The notes under the pieces were generated by a model. That model did not search any database. It was not told where the DNA came from and saw only the letters and a list, made by a program, of their open reading frames with translations. The translations under genes and the position numbers were made by a program. Below are positions 9,637 through 21,002 of a stretch of 64,000 bases of DNA, piece by piece (the first letter of the stretch is position 1; the number at the start of each line of letters is the position of its first letter). Where the stretch lies: positions 17,355,998-17,419,997 of the forward strand of contig JAKZAP010000020.1 of assembly GCA_023053575.1 (NCBI GenBank), read 5' to 3'. Source of the DNA: Branchinecta lynchi. Lineage: Eukaryota > Arthropoda > Branchiopoda > Anostraca > Branchinectidae.

Positions 9637-11360
9637 ACTTGAGGGTGCAAAACGGATAAGTCAGCTACATTTTATTTAGAGCTATATTTCAGACTTTTTT
9701 ATGGCATTTGCCTTCCGGCCAAGTGCCATATACCGATCACATTTCCGTCAGTCAGTCTGGTGTTTGCGAATTAGAGTACTTCCCAGATACGCTAGGGACG
9801 ATGAAACTTGGCAGGAATATCAGGGACCCGACTAAACTAACTTCGAAATAGTCACTTGCACGATCTGATCATCGTGGGGGGAGGGGGTGGAATCCGGAAA
9901 ATAGGGGGATCCATAACTTTCCAACGGGTGATCGGATCACAATGAAACTTAATATCTGGAAAGATCTCGTGTGTCAGATGTCTCATTTCAATTCCGGACC
10001 GGATCCGATGAATCTGGGGGGGGGGGGGTCGGAGGGGAGAACCGGAGATCGTGTGAAACTCTCAGAGTGGAGCGATCGGGATGAAACTTGGTGGTAAGAA
10101 CAACCACAAGCTCTAGATATATCACTGACAGAACTGAACCGGATTCGAACACTGTGGGGGGAGTTGGAGGGGGGTTCCGGAATTCCGGCGATCCGTAGTT
10201 AATGTACTTCCAGGTGGACTAGGACGAAAAAACTTGGCAGGCATATCGGGGACCCGACCAAGCTAGCTTGGAAATAGTCACTTGCCCGATCCGACCATCG
10301 TGGGGGGAGGGGGAGGTGGCGGAATCCGGAAAATAGGGACATGCACAACTTTGGAACGGGTGATCGGATCTTAATGGAACTTTATATCTGGAAAGATCTC
10401 GTGTCTCAGATGTATCATTTCAAGTCCGGACAGGATCCGACGAATCTGGGGGGGGGGGGGAAACCGGAGCGGAGAACCGGAAATCGTGTGAAACTCTCAG
10501 AGTGAAGCGATCGGGATGAAACTTGGTGGTAAGAACAAGCACACGCTCTAGATACATCCCTGTCAGAACTGGACCGGATTCGGACACTGTGGAGGGAGGT
10601 GGGGGGGGGTCCGGAATTCCGGCGATCCCTAGTCAATGTACTTCCAGGTGGGCTAGGACGATAAAAACTTGGCAGGTATCTCAGGGATCCGACCAGATTA
10701 ACTGGGGAGACGGCAGAATCCAGAAATTAGCAGCATGCATAACTTTCGAACGAGTTATCGGATCTTAACGAAACTTGATATCTTGAAAGACCTCATGTCT
10801 CAGCATATCCAATTTCAAGTCCGGATGGGGTTAGACCACTGGGTTAGACATCGTCACTCTCCGATCCGACCATCCCTTAAGGAACTCGTCTTAACCGCAA
10901 AGTACAAAAAATACTTTTAAGCAAAATTTACTTTTTCACGATCGCCATGAGCACACGATCCTTTTTGCCTCAAGCATTTTGCTTAGAAATTATTTTTAAC
11001 ACCCTTAAAGTGCGCATCTCAAACTTCTGACCATCACTTCCATCCTCTGACCCAGCTTAGCAAGTTTGGCGCATCTTAACGGAAAAGCGAAAAAAAATAC
11101 TTTGACCATCACTTCCATCTGACCCAGCCTCGCAAGTGCCATATGAGCTTCCGTCTCTTGTTGGCAAGGGTCCTCTTCAGGCTCAAGCACTCAAGCTGGA
11201 AAATGAACTCGATAGCGAAAGTTCTTTTCTTTCCAGCTTGAGCGGTTGAGCCTGAAGAGGACCCTTGCCACCACGGGCCGAAATGTTGCTCTAACAAAAT
11301 GTAGCTGACTTATCCGTTTTGCACCGTCAAATACAATCCGAGGTCAGCTTGGGCTGAAGG
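9637..11360 (+). mobile_element. Diverged hairpin retroposon C', interrupted by element A1
   Basis: The left arm begins GGTGCAAAACGGATAAGTCA (about 9640). The right arm ends with its inverse at 11297-11330, followed by GAGGTCAGCTTGGGCTGAAG. The arms meet around 11200. The hammerhead-like core CCTGAAGAGGACCC...GGGCCGAAAT is present at about 11255-11285. The left arm is split by A1 between TATTTCAG and GGCAAGGG. Confidence 0.65.
9688..11162 (-). mobile_element. Family A element, copy 1 (Helentron-like architecture)
   Basis: Minus-oriented relative to the copies at 41-45 kb. The terminal hairpin arm GGCATTTGCC...GGCCAAGTGCCAT is at 9700-9735. Diverged core repeats (AAACTTGG, GATCGGATC, CTGGGGGGG) fill 9780-10700. 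The subterminal part with GATGCGCACTTTAAGGG-like words and the left end CAAGTGCCATATGAGC are at 10900-11162. It is inserted in retroposon C'. Confidence 0.65.
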
Positions 11361-11990
11361 AATATCTATAGAATAGAAGGTTTATAGCACAAAACAAAAA
11401 TAATGTGGTTGGAATTTTTTTCAGGAAATCTATTCAATTCAATTCAATTTCACTTTATTCGAAAAACATGCGACGGACAAAGCCGATTATTCGGTTTTTG
11501 GTGTCATAAATTTAACATATTTCGCAGTTGTCTCAGTGTCAAACGGGATTTTTTTTCTTCAAAATCAGAAATTGTTCGAAAAATGTTTTGCTTTTGTTCA
11601 CTAAACAGTCTTCACCGACATAATCCATGCCTAATAATGCCTCTCGCAGCCGCTCTCAGCACCTATATCTAGGGGGAGGGGGTCAGAAAGGAGATAATTA
11701 CTGTTAATCTGTTAATTTTATTTGTATTCTTTATGCCCAATTCTTCTCGTACATTTAGCGGGTCACACAAGCAATTATTACTATTCTATTATTATAATAC
11801 GTATTAGCCAACAAAGCGTGACTGACCCCTACAATCCGACAACCAAGAACATCCCGCCCGCATAATCGACAGAACTATAAACGGTAATGTCAAAAACCTA
11901 ACCTATTTTTTCTTGGTAATGTCCAGTACAAATTTTGGCCAAATAAAGCTGCCTTCCACTAGCTCGTGTTTCCTAGGTCCCGGTACTTAC
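11361..11990. other. Intron; probable minus-strand LINE tail
   Basis: ATTCAATTCAATTCAATTTC at 11431-11450 followed by CACTTTATTCG reads on the minus strand as AATAAAGTG plus an AATTG repeat, a typical LINE end. The rest (to 11990) shows no frame I can recognise. Confidence 0.4.
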
Positions 11991-12132
11991 CGGTCAGAGT
12001 TTCCGCGCTAGAAGAAATCCCCATTGTCGTCTTAGGAATGGTAAGGTAGCCTGCGGATTCATCTTGCTGGCCATCGTCCCTCTGGCGACTCCCGCGACGA
12101 CTGGATGACTTACCAGTACTTGGTAAAGTAAG
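11991..12132 (-). CDS. Rasgrf: RasGRF-like Ras exchange factor, Ser/Arg-rich linker exon
   Basis: A 142-bp exon, phase 0 in and phase 1 out. The acceptor is CTGTCTATAG above 12132 and the donor is CCG|GTAAGT. The peptide is LTLPSTGKSSSRRGSRQRDD, then GQQDESAGYLTIPKTTMGIS, ending SSAETLT. The other two frames contain stops, which fixes the incoming phase at 0 and agrees with the end of the 22111 exon. It is basic and serine-rich (SSSRRGSR), a likely phosphorylated disordered segment. Confidence 0.8.
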
Positions 12133-12312
12133 CTATAGACAGAAAAGAAGCGAATAAAACTATGTTTTCGGGTAACAAAAGGAATGGAACTATCTTGGCA
12201 GGTTACAATCCAGTTCCAAAAATCGATTCACTCACATTCCTGGTACATTGTTTTTACTGATTTATGGAGTTTGGACATGGTCTTCAAGGCCTTGCAAATT
12301 TGATAAAGCAGT

Positions 12313-12595
12313 GGTTGCGTTCCGCAAACTTAATAGTTGTTAACAACCGTTAACTTTACTTCGGAGCGGAGCTAACTGCAGCTTTAACGATCGTTAACTT
12401 TTCCCAGTTCCACAATTGTTACCTATTTTGTAACGATGCTCACCGACCATCGTTACAAAGTAGTTACAATCGTTAAGCTCTGGAACAGAAATTGTAGGTG
12501 GGCGGAGCCTAAATTTCGAAATCAGAAACGTGGAACGCAAAAAGTTAACATCAGTTAACAATGTGTTAGCAATCGTTAAGTTCCGAAACGCAACC
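12313..12595. mobile_element. 3-bp-TSD MITE, GTTAAC type, copy 1
   Basis: Ends GGTTGCGTTCCGCAAACTTA and the inverse of GGTTGCGTTTCGGAACTTA are flanked by AGT on both sides. Interior words GTTAACNNTCGTTAAC and TTGTAACGATG recur. The same family in inverse orientation is at 23490-23765. Confidence 0.87.
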
Positions 12596-12926
12596 AGTAT
12601 CTTCGCTATAGTTTCAGTAAGGGCGATTGCTCTATAATCTCCCTCATGTGTACCCTTACTGTACCCAATTATTTCTTCAGTAAATTTTGAAGCTCTAGTT
12701 CAGTTTTTGAAAGAAACAGTATTTAATTCTTCAAAGAAAGTTCCTTCTTCTAGTCAATTCCAGGATATAAAACTGCAATTTGACACTGTCTAACATTTTA
12801 GCAGTTATGAAACAACGGCAAAGGTTTTGGCGTCAAATTTTGCAATGACGATTTAAAAAAATCGCGCTGAAAAACCGACAAAGGAGGGATTGAAACTCCT
12901 CCCAGGGGAGCATGAGACGTTGGCTA

Positions 12927-13096
12927 CACTGTAAAAAGTTACTCCGAGTAGGGATTAGACGTAACTGCAGTATTTGCTACTGGGATTAATGTTATCTATA
13001 CTGAGGTAAGATCAATCCGAATTAGAGATATGATTTTCTTTTTAGAGACAAGATTAATCCCAGTAGCAAATACTGCAAGATTTTTCTTTTACAGTG
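12927..13096. mobile_element. Family P MITE (CACTGTAAAAAGT), copy 1
   Basis: Inverted ends CACTGTAAAA; the subterminal part is TCCGAGTAGGGATTA and CTGCAGTATTTGCTACTGGG. The interior reiterates GGGATTAATCTTATC-like palindromes. Other copies lie at 48022, 50155 and 57114. The TA next to the ends of some copies suggests a Tc1/mariner-type target. Confidence 0.75.
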
Positions 13097-13904
13097 TCCT
13101 AACGGAATCTCATAGTCTTATACGGTCTGTCTTCTATGGGGAGCAGGAGCGTAATACCAAGAATAAATAAGGGACTTTTCTTTGGAGGTAACACTTAATA
13201 CTGCAAGAGGCAACACACGAAGCTCCACCCAGGCTCCACCCTCGGTAGATAATATCGGACCAAAAAATATTCAGGATGTTGACATCAAGGTTATGTGAGT
13301 TCACAATTCTTCCCTTATTTATTCTTGGTAATACCCTCTATGAATACGTCCAAAACACCCCAGTGATCCTCAGGAAGAACGAGAAAACGTGGGGAAATTA
13401 CTCAAACATAACAACTCAAATCATGTGTCGGTCAATCAAGGCGATTGCCGGGGACAGCCCAGGGGTGCCGCTTCCGGCTCTTCTGCTAGGTACTCGGCGA
13501 TTTGGCATCGGCAGAAAGGGTTAGTCATCAAGAGTGACATTAGATACATATATTGGATTTTTTGTTCTTCTGTTTGTTTAACAATAATCGCAAACTTGGT
13601 TTATAACCACGATGGTCGATTTTTACAATAAACTTTATATCTTACTATCTAAGAGTATTAAGGGGTTGTGTGGTCATTCTTGACACGCACGACGAATGAC
13701 CTTGCCGCCAGAGCTCAATCTCTTTTAATTATGCAATATATAAAAAAATGTACAGCACTGAGCAGATCGGCCTCAAATGAACAAATCGGCCTCAAATGAA
13801 GCGCAGACTTATAGAATAGAACGCTCGACTCCATCAAGTCTAAAGCCAAATTTACTATATTATCAAAGACAAGTTTTAGAAATTTCTCTTCGTTATGCTA
13901 TTTT
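13097..13904. other. Intron with repeat U copy
   Basis: Bases 13395-13540 (CAACTCAAATCATGTGTC, TCTTCTGCTAGGTACTC) match 24215-24345 with roughly a quarter of positions changed. No supported exon on either strand. Confidence 0.45.
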
Positions 13905-14395
13905 AAATTCCAGATTTAGGGGATTGCATATACAGCCTGCCAGTTGCCAAAACGTACTTTAAAGGACACCTGAATGAAGAGTACCAAGTATCAGCCCTAT
14001 CTATATGACTTCCGTTAACATTGCCTGCAGAAAACCCAATCCAGATACGTAATAGTGTTTCCAAGCTATGATCTTTGCTCCATTTTGGATCTGTCCTTAT
14101 TTCAGTACCGAACAATTTTAGAAATGGACGAATGTCTCCAAACCCTTCTTCTGGAATATTTTTAAACCAGTTACCCAAACGTATATCTAGAAGCAATTCT
14201 AATACGATCCGGCCAGCGCTGTACGAGATTTGAATGAATTGCGCTTTTTGTCTTAGAGTCTGCATGTGCAACCCTCCAGAAACGAACATCCCTATTTTGA
14301 AAACGTCACACTCAGGAGAAGAACGCTCTCCGTGGCCATGTCTGTAAATGCATTCTCCATGGTGTGTTCAAGTATGGTTTCATTGTTCAGGTGTC
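13905..14395 (-). repeat. Repeat T, copy 2, minus strand, open frame
   Basis: Inverse of 2515-2995. The minus strand reads RQKAQFIQISYSAGRIVLEL then NWFKNIPEEGFGDIRPFLKL and LLRIWIGFSAGNVNGSHIDR. The same amino acids as copy 1 are kept after one frame switch near GRLGNW. The protein is unrecognised. Confidence 0.55.
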
Positions 14396-14446
14396 CTTAA
14401 GTGAATAAGTGATGTAACTATCTCAGCCCTTTTCAGTTAAACTTTA
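14396..14446. repeat. Family D right-end fragment
   Basis: GAATAAGTGATGTAACTATC and CCCTTTTCAGTTAAACTTTAA match the right terminus of the D copies at 33762 and 58662. Confidence 0.55.
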
Positions 14447-15399
14447 ACCAGTCATTCCACATTCTCAGTCGATTATAGACGGACTGTTGCGCTGGGCAGG
14501 ACGTCTGATAAGGCTGTCATGTTACAAGACATTGGAAACTTCTAAGCCTCTTAGCTAACTTATTATAACGAAGTTATGCAAATTGGTTTATTACCTGGGT
14601 GCTTCCCCTTGGACTGCTCCAGGGGCTTCGCGGTTGGGAACTTGCATGAGATGGAGACGAGACTGTGAAAGAAACGAAGAAGTTTCGTGCCGGGGAGCTG
14701 TCACGCCTTCCTTCAATTACTTCCTCCTCCCCTGTTTAAAGAAAGAGCGATAACAAGACAGACAGATTGACGATAATAAAATACGTATTGTCAGCCTGAT
14801 TGCCAAGGTACGTGACTCGAGCTCTGAAAAAGGGCAGCTATTCTTAACCCCTGGGACAAGGTGGAGCAAGTTCGATCGGAAGCAAACTAACCATTTGAGG
14901 TCCGTTCAGTATTTTACGGTCAACACTTGGGCAAGCTAGTTCTTTTGGGCATGGTGGCCATGTAAAGTTCCTCTCAGGTCGGACAAATGTGATGGTTTTT
15001 ATTGATCCTTTTCTATATAATCTTTCTTCACTTCCGTTAATCACGTTTGCATTATAATATGTATCACTTGTCAGCCTCACCTGAACCAAGCAACAGCACC
15101 CGCGCAATTAAATTAAAGTAATTGGTAACTCGGTTCAGGCGAGGCTATATAAACCATTCATTGGCTGAAAAGCCGCAGTGTTTTACCGGTAGCAATGTTC
15201 CACTGCCATCGCGGTCTATCGCCACCATCTGTATACCGCCACCTTTTACTTCAGGTAGTTCAGTTAGACTGTGCAGGTAGTTTCAGAATATATTCTTTAA
15301 ATGCGAAAAGGGTGTTGACCGCCACCCAGGAAATCTTAGGTCCCCAAGAGGATTAGTTCGTTTAGAGGGTAGGGCCAAATCTTGTCATACCTAAGGCGT
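14447..15399. other. Intron, nothing recognised
   Basis: A minus-strand open frame at 15107-14844 (MRGCCCLVQVRLTSD ... ELAPPCPRG) is cysteine- and proline-rich, but I find no motif, paralogue or convincing splice sites for it. Its flanking RasGRF exons already join in phase without it. Confidence 0.35.
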
Positions 15400-15452
15400 A
15401 TTCTCGCCGTTCCCCGAGGACTCGTCGGGGAATCGAAGGGAACGGCGAGAAT
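15400..15452. repeat. Perfect 15-bp-stem inverted repeat
   Basis: ATTCTCGCCGTTCCC (15400-15414) and its exact complement (15438-15452) enclose a second, alternative hairpin TTCCCCGA/TCGGGGAA. The words CGAACGGCGAGAATACGCC recur at about 95-115 in the window. Confidence 0.75.
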
Positions 15453-17046
15453 ATTCATTCATTCATTTATTTCGCTCAAAGAATATATAATGAGGAGTAC
15501 TAAAATAAATTAAAAAAACACTGTTACAAATAACTTTCATAACAATAAATAACAATTGACGTACATTAAACAAAGCACTGTACTTACTTAACTTTTACCT
15601 TTTAGCGAAAAACGGAAACAGATTCTTCAGAGTCAGAATATTATTAGCTTTAGCTACAAAATTATCAAATTTCTGCTGAATTGCCAGGGCAGGATCTTTA
15701 ACTGAAAGGGAATTAATTAGTGGTGTATTTCTAGCAAATAAAGGGTATCCAAGCAAAAATTTACAATATTTAAAGTAGCACACACGGACACTAGCAATCA
15801 TACCACGATTAAAACCATTCACCACCACCGCTGGAAAAATGACTATTGGTAAAACAGTTGACTGGTATATAAGGGCAAGAATATCACGTCTAAGCTTACC
15901 CCTCAGATGGATTAAAGCTCCAAACGTCTTACGGTTTTTTAGTTCAATATTTCTTACTACAGTAGATTGAGAATTACGTTTCACTGAACAATAGGGGATT
16001 CCAAGGTAAGTCACAACATCAAGGGGTTGGAAAAGGTTCCCACCACCACAGTTTAAGGACGAAATACCATGCAGGTCATTAATAACAAAATATTGGCACT
16101 TAGAAGGACTAACGCAAAGGCCTTTTTTCCTCAGTTCCACCACCAAAATGTTAAAATTTACAATTAGCTGATCTTTACAACGTGCCATAAGAATTATATC
16201 ATCAGCGTAAGCTATATGGGTACAATCAACAGCCTGGTGTATTAGAGATGTTTTTAGAAGCCGGAAACATTCACCAAGACAAGGATTGAAAATAAAAGGT
16301 GAAAGAACCCCACCCTGCCTCACGCCCTTATTTACGAAAATTTTTGACACAGATAATACTGATCTAAAAACTACTCGGACACTTAAACCAGGATAACAAG
16401 CTTTAAAAACTTTTACCAAAGCAAGAGGGATATAAGCATAATATAAAACTTAACAGAGCTGAAGCATGCGACAGATTATCGAAAGCACCCTGAATGTCTA
16501 CCAACAGAGCATAAAGTGGCTGACCCGTCTCCCAAGCCGAATTAATAATCGAAGAAAAAGTAGCGTGCACATGGTCGCATCCCATACCTCTTGTAAAACC
16601 AAATTGATTAGATCCATAATCCAAAGAACTAAAATACTTCTTCGCACACAATTCGAACAACTTACTTATTTGGCAACTTTTAGTAATGGGCCGGAACGAA
16701 TCACAAGAATCATAACGCGTTTTTCCATTCTTAGGGATAGGAGAAAAAATACCTATTTTAAAAGAATCTGTGACTAATCCGGAAATAAAAATAAGGTTAA
16801 AAAATGTTAAAAGTTTCGCATAAAATGTAGGCGTTGCAAACTTAATATGACTAGAGTACACACCATCATAGTCTGCTGTACTTTTAGATTTCAGACCCTT
16901 TACAGCTTCTTCAATATCCGCAGACATTAGAGAAATACTATGTAGTTCCTGAGAAAGAAAAATATTATCCAACCGATCTGGATCTTCCGGGTCATCAGAA
17001 GAACCAGAAAAGGAACCACGAAAGTGCTGGTCCCAATCCTCAGCAG
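15453..17046 (-). pseudogene. 5'-truncated LINE with reverse transcriptase, one frameshift
   Basis: From 17046 down the frame reads SAEDWDQHFRGSFSGSSDDP, NIFLSQELHSISL, GLKSKSTADYDGVYSSHIKF, then the first RT catalytic block LVDIQGAFDNLSHASAL. A frameshift near 16430-16460 leads to KVFKACYPGLSVRVVF, GVRQGGVLSPFIF and the catalytic IAYADDIILMA. The thumb ends ...LFARNTPLINSLSVKDPALA, with a stop at 15595. The endonuclease and N-terminus are missing. The 3' end is a TTCA repeat. It is inserted in a family Q MITE. Confidence 0.85.
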
Positions 17047-17201
17047 ATACTTTTGGCGTTTTTTCGGTTCTTCCTGATGGTAACGCTTATTATGCATAAC
17101 ATACTGAACCACAACAGATAACATCAGAAGTGTTATCTGTTACGCATTATCTGTTGAAACCGCTCATCCTCGTGTTATCTGTTATGAAATTTCTGAAAGT
17201 G
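17047..17201. mobile_element. Family Q MITE, right half
   Basis: Matches the second half of the complete copy at 58708-59044 (ACAGATAACATCAGAAGTG, GTTGAAACCGCTCATCCTCG, end CTGAAAGTG). The left half is replaced by the LINE at 15453-17046. Confidence 0.65.
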
Positions 17202-17716
17202 GGTATTAATGTATATTCAACTTATTCAAACCATTAAGTGTGCAATTGCAATGATCGGCGTATTTAGTGCTAATTCGGCGTTACGAGTTGAATCAATAAA
17301 ACACCTGTCTATCTATCTAGCCTTGACTAGGGCCTAGTCCATTCCTACATACCACACTCTCAAAGCCAGGTTCATTTAGGTCGGGCTTATGAAAGACCCG
17401 GGGCTACCTAGTTCACCGGTATTGAATTTAAATAAATAAATAAAAAAAAGCTCTTTTCTCCTCTTTTACATTACGGAATAAAACAAAGCGTACGTGACTC
17501 AATCACTAAGGATTCCAACATGAGTTTCTCTGAAAAAGCAAGACTGAAAAAGTCTTGTAAAAAGTAAAGAAAGTTCTGAGAGCAAAGTTTTAAGTGCCTA
17601 ATCTTGCTTTTCAGACACTTCCACAGTCAATTATGAAATGAAACTTAAATGACTCTCTCCGTGCCCTTGCCACTTAGTACTTCCACAGAACTTGGTTTAG
17701 CGCCGAATTTATCCAG
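17202..17716. other. Intron, LINE-like tail, otherwise nothing recognised
   Basis: AATCAATAAAACACCTG followed by TCTATCTATC (17290-17320) looks like another LINE 3' end. No gene. Confidence 0.35.
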
Positions 17717-19725
17717 AGAACGAAGCTCTGTGGAGGGGGGAGGAGGTGGGGTAATTTCAATTTGTCTGCACTTTGTCCACTGTGTCCTTCGCATGAGCTT
17801 GAACATTTTTTTCTTCAAAAATCTGTCCAACTAGTTCACTGGATTCAAAATAAAATCAATGACACTGCGATTTAGGATACGTCGTCCAATTTTATCTGAA
17901 TATTTTTGCGATTTCATCCGTCAATCCGACGCTCCTGGCAATAAAAGGCGAATATTGGTTATTGAAGAATTTTGATAGAAAGAACGAAGCTCTGTGGGGG
18001 GGGGGGGGGGTAATTTCAGTTTGTCTGCACTTTGTCCACTGTGGCCTTCGCACGAGCTTGAACATTTTTTTTCTTCAAAAATCTGTTCAACTAGTTCACT
18101 GGATTCAAAATAAAATCAACGACACTGCGATTTAGGATACGTCGTCGAATTTTATCTGAATACTTTTGCGGTTTCTTCCGTCAATCCGACGCTCATGGCA
18201 ATAAAAGTCGAATATTGGTTATTGAACAATTTTGATAGAAAGAACGAAGCTCCTTGATGAGGGTAATTTCAGTTTGTCTGCACTTTATACACTGTGGCCT
18301 TCGCATGAGCTTCAACATTTTTTTCTTCAAAAACTGTCCAACTAGTTCACTGGATTCAAAATGAAATCAACGACACTGCGATTTAGGATACGTCGTCCAA
18401 TTTTATCTGAATATTTTTGCGATTTCTTCCGTCAATCCGACGCTCATGACTATAAAAGGCGAATATTGGTTATTGAACAATTTTGATAGAAAGAACGAAG
18501 CTCCTTGATGAGGGTAATTTCAGTTTGTCTGCACTTTATACACTGTGGCCTTCGCATGAGCTTCAACATTTTTTTCTTCAAAAACTGTCCAACTAGTTCA
18601 CTGGATTCAAAATGAAATCAACGACACTGCGATTTAGGATACGTCGTCGAATTTTATCTGAATACTTTTGCGGTTTCTTCCGTCAATCCGACGCTCATGG
18701 CAATAAAAGTCGAATATTGGTTATTGAACAATTTTGATAGAAAGAACGAAGCTCCTTGATGAGGGTAATTTCAGTTTGTCTGCACTTTATACACTGTGGC
18801 CTTCGCATGAGCTTCAACATTTTTTTCTTCAAAAACTGTCCAACTAGTTCACTGGATTCAAAATGAAATCAACGACACTGCGATTTAGGATACGTCGTCC
18901 AATTTTATCTGAATATTTTTGCGATTTCTTCCGTCAATCCGACGCTCATGACTATAAAAGGCGAATATTGGTTATTGAACAATTTTGATAGAAAGAACGA
19001 AGCTCCTTGATGAGGGTAATTTCAGTTTGTCTGCACTTTATACACTGTGGCCTTCGCATGAGCTTCAACATTTTTTTCTTCAAAAACTGTCCAACTAGTT
19101 CACTGGATTCAAAATGAAATCAACGACACTGCGATTTAGGATACGTCGTCCAATTTTATCCGAATATTTTTGCGATTTCTTCCGTCAATCCGACGCTCAT
19201 GACTATAAAAGGCGAATATTGGTTATTGAAGAATTTTGCTAGAAAGAACGAAGCTCTGTGGGGGGGGGGGGAGGGGAGGGGTAATTTCAATTTGTCTGCA
19301 CTTTGTCTGCAGTTCACTGGATTCAAAATAAAATCAACGACACTGCGATTTAGGATACGTCGTACAATTTTATCTGAATATTTTTGCGATTTCTTCCGTC
19401 AATCCGACGCTCGTGGCAATAAAAGGCGAATATCGGTTACTGAAGAATTTTGATAGAAAGAACGAAGCTCTGTGGGGGGGGGGGGAGGAGGGTTAATTTC
19501 AGTTTGTCTGCACTTTGTACACTGTGGCCTTCGCATGAGCTTCAACATTTTTTTCTTAAAAAAACTGTCCAACTAGTTTACTGGATTCAAAATAAAAATC
19601 AACGACACTGCGATTTAGGATACGTCGTCGAATTTTATCTGAATATTTTTGCGATTTCTTCTGTCAATCCGACGCTCATGGCAATAAAGGCGAATTTTGG
19701 TTTTGAAGAATTTTGATAGAAAGAA
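17717..19725. repeat. Tandem array, eight units of about 251 bp
   Basis: The marker AGAACGAAGC starts units at 17717, 17981, 18241, 18492, 18743, 18994, 19245 and 19459; four of the intervals are exactly 251. Two unit types (GTCGAATTTT...GGCAATAAAAGTCG and GTCCAATTTT...GACTATAAAAGGCG) alternate in units 2-5, so a 502-bp dimer was duplicated. Outer units carry CTCTGTGGGGGG runs where inner units have CTCCTTGATGAGGG. No protein is conserved across units. Confidence 0.92.
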
Positions 19726-20559
19726 CCATTATTCTGGACAAAGATTTTTCAAATAAAAACCACTTCCCTGTAGACTAACAAATCAAGGCCTACGAAAAGT
19801 TTGAACAAATACGGCCTTGCTTGTTGCTAATGTGCTCGAGAATTTTCTAAGGCCTCACTTGCCGTGTTTTGCTACCTTCGATGTGTATCGCGCTGACGAC
19901 GGATGTCTGAGAAGTTTTTCCATCAGAAAAACTGGTTATGTAAATCCTTTCCCTGTTTTCGCTATAAGTCAACAGGTCTTGGAAAAGGCTTAAAACAACC
20001 AAAACCGTGTGTTATTTGTTGAAACCACAGCCTAGTTTTGGAGTATTCAAATATTTTGAAATACTGCAAGTTGAAGAGTAAATAGTGCTTTGAGGAAATA
20101 AATAAATCAAAATGTGCTAATAGATTATTATATAGTCAGACTTTTCTGCAATTCGTTTTGTTTCCACAAAAAAATTGGAAGCCAAATCGTCGGATTGTAG
20201 ATCACAAATACCTATCATAGAATCCGGAAGCCAGAGTCGCCAACCACTGAGGAATTCATTCAAACTGAGAAATCAAGTTTGAGAAGAGGGAATCTGATTT
20301 CCTAGAAGACACTTTTCAATCCTTATTTGGTCCACCGTATTATTTTACATTACCGCAATTTTTTACATATTTATATTTACAACAATGTGTATAATAATAA
20401 TAAAAAGTGTATTTCAAAGCCCAAGGGCCTTATATAAAACAAAACAATAACACATTATTGAAAAGCAATACTTCCATGGGGCTATGAAGCCGCACTACGT
20501 AGCTTAATGTTTTAATTTTTTATGTATAGTGATTAACCTGACGAAAGACTTCTTTATTG
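19726..20559. other. Intron, nothing recognised
   Basis: AT-rich. An AAGCCCAAGGGCC segment at 20417-20430 resembles the inverse of LINE UTRs ending CCCGTGGGCTTTTG at 20745-20760. No exon. Confidence 0.35.
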
Positions 20560-20795
20560 TTCTGATTGTCACTTTCTGATTTAAGGAAAATTTATCTAGA
20601 GGGTGTGATTTTATCACTTCCTGAAATTTTGAACAATAGTAACCCTACCGTCATTGCTCGAGTTGGCGTGTACGTAGATAAATCTTTAGAGTTAAGATTG
20701 TTTGATTGTTTAAGTTATATTTTTGTTTTTGTTTGTTTGTGTATCTGGCCCGTGGGCTTTTGAAATACACTAATCTATCTATCTATATGACAACA
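20560..20795 (+). pseudogene. Short LINE 3' end
   Basis: The short frame (DLRKIYLEGVILSLPEILNN) ends in a T-rich UTR, TTTGTTTGTTTGTGTATCTGG, and a TCTA repeat (20772-20785). The layout, not homology, is the evidence. Confidence 0.4.
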
Positions 20796-21002
20796 AAAAA
20801 CCAACTCGTCTTGTCATGTTGTTTTCAAAATCGCAACCGTACTGGGCTAACTCAAAAACTGCTTTAAGCTTCTGTCTCTGCAGGGTTCTGTTTCCGATTC
20901 TTATTCGATATTAAATTGCCCTGAAATAGTGAATACAACGTTAGAATAATTTTTGCTGGAGACTGCAGACGTTGCTAAACGGTTAACGTTAACTAGGGGG
21001 CA

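Noticed and set aside
14844..15107. Cys/Pro-rich minus-strand ORF as an extra RasGRF exon
   Set aside because: The neighbouring exons (22111-22212 and 11991-12132) already join in phase 0, and no matching acceptor/donor pair frames this ORF.
17717..19725. CRISPR array
   Set aside because: Units are 251 bp, contiguous, without spacers, in a eukaryotic intron.
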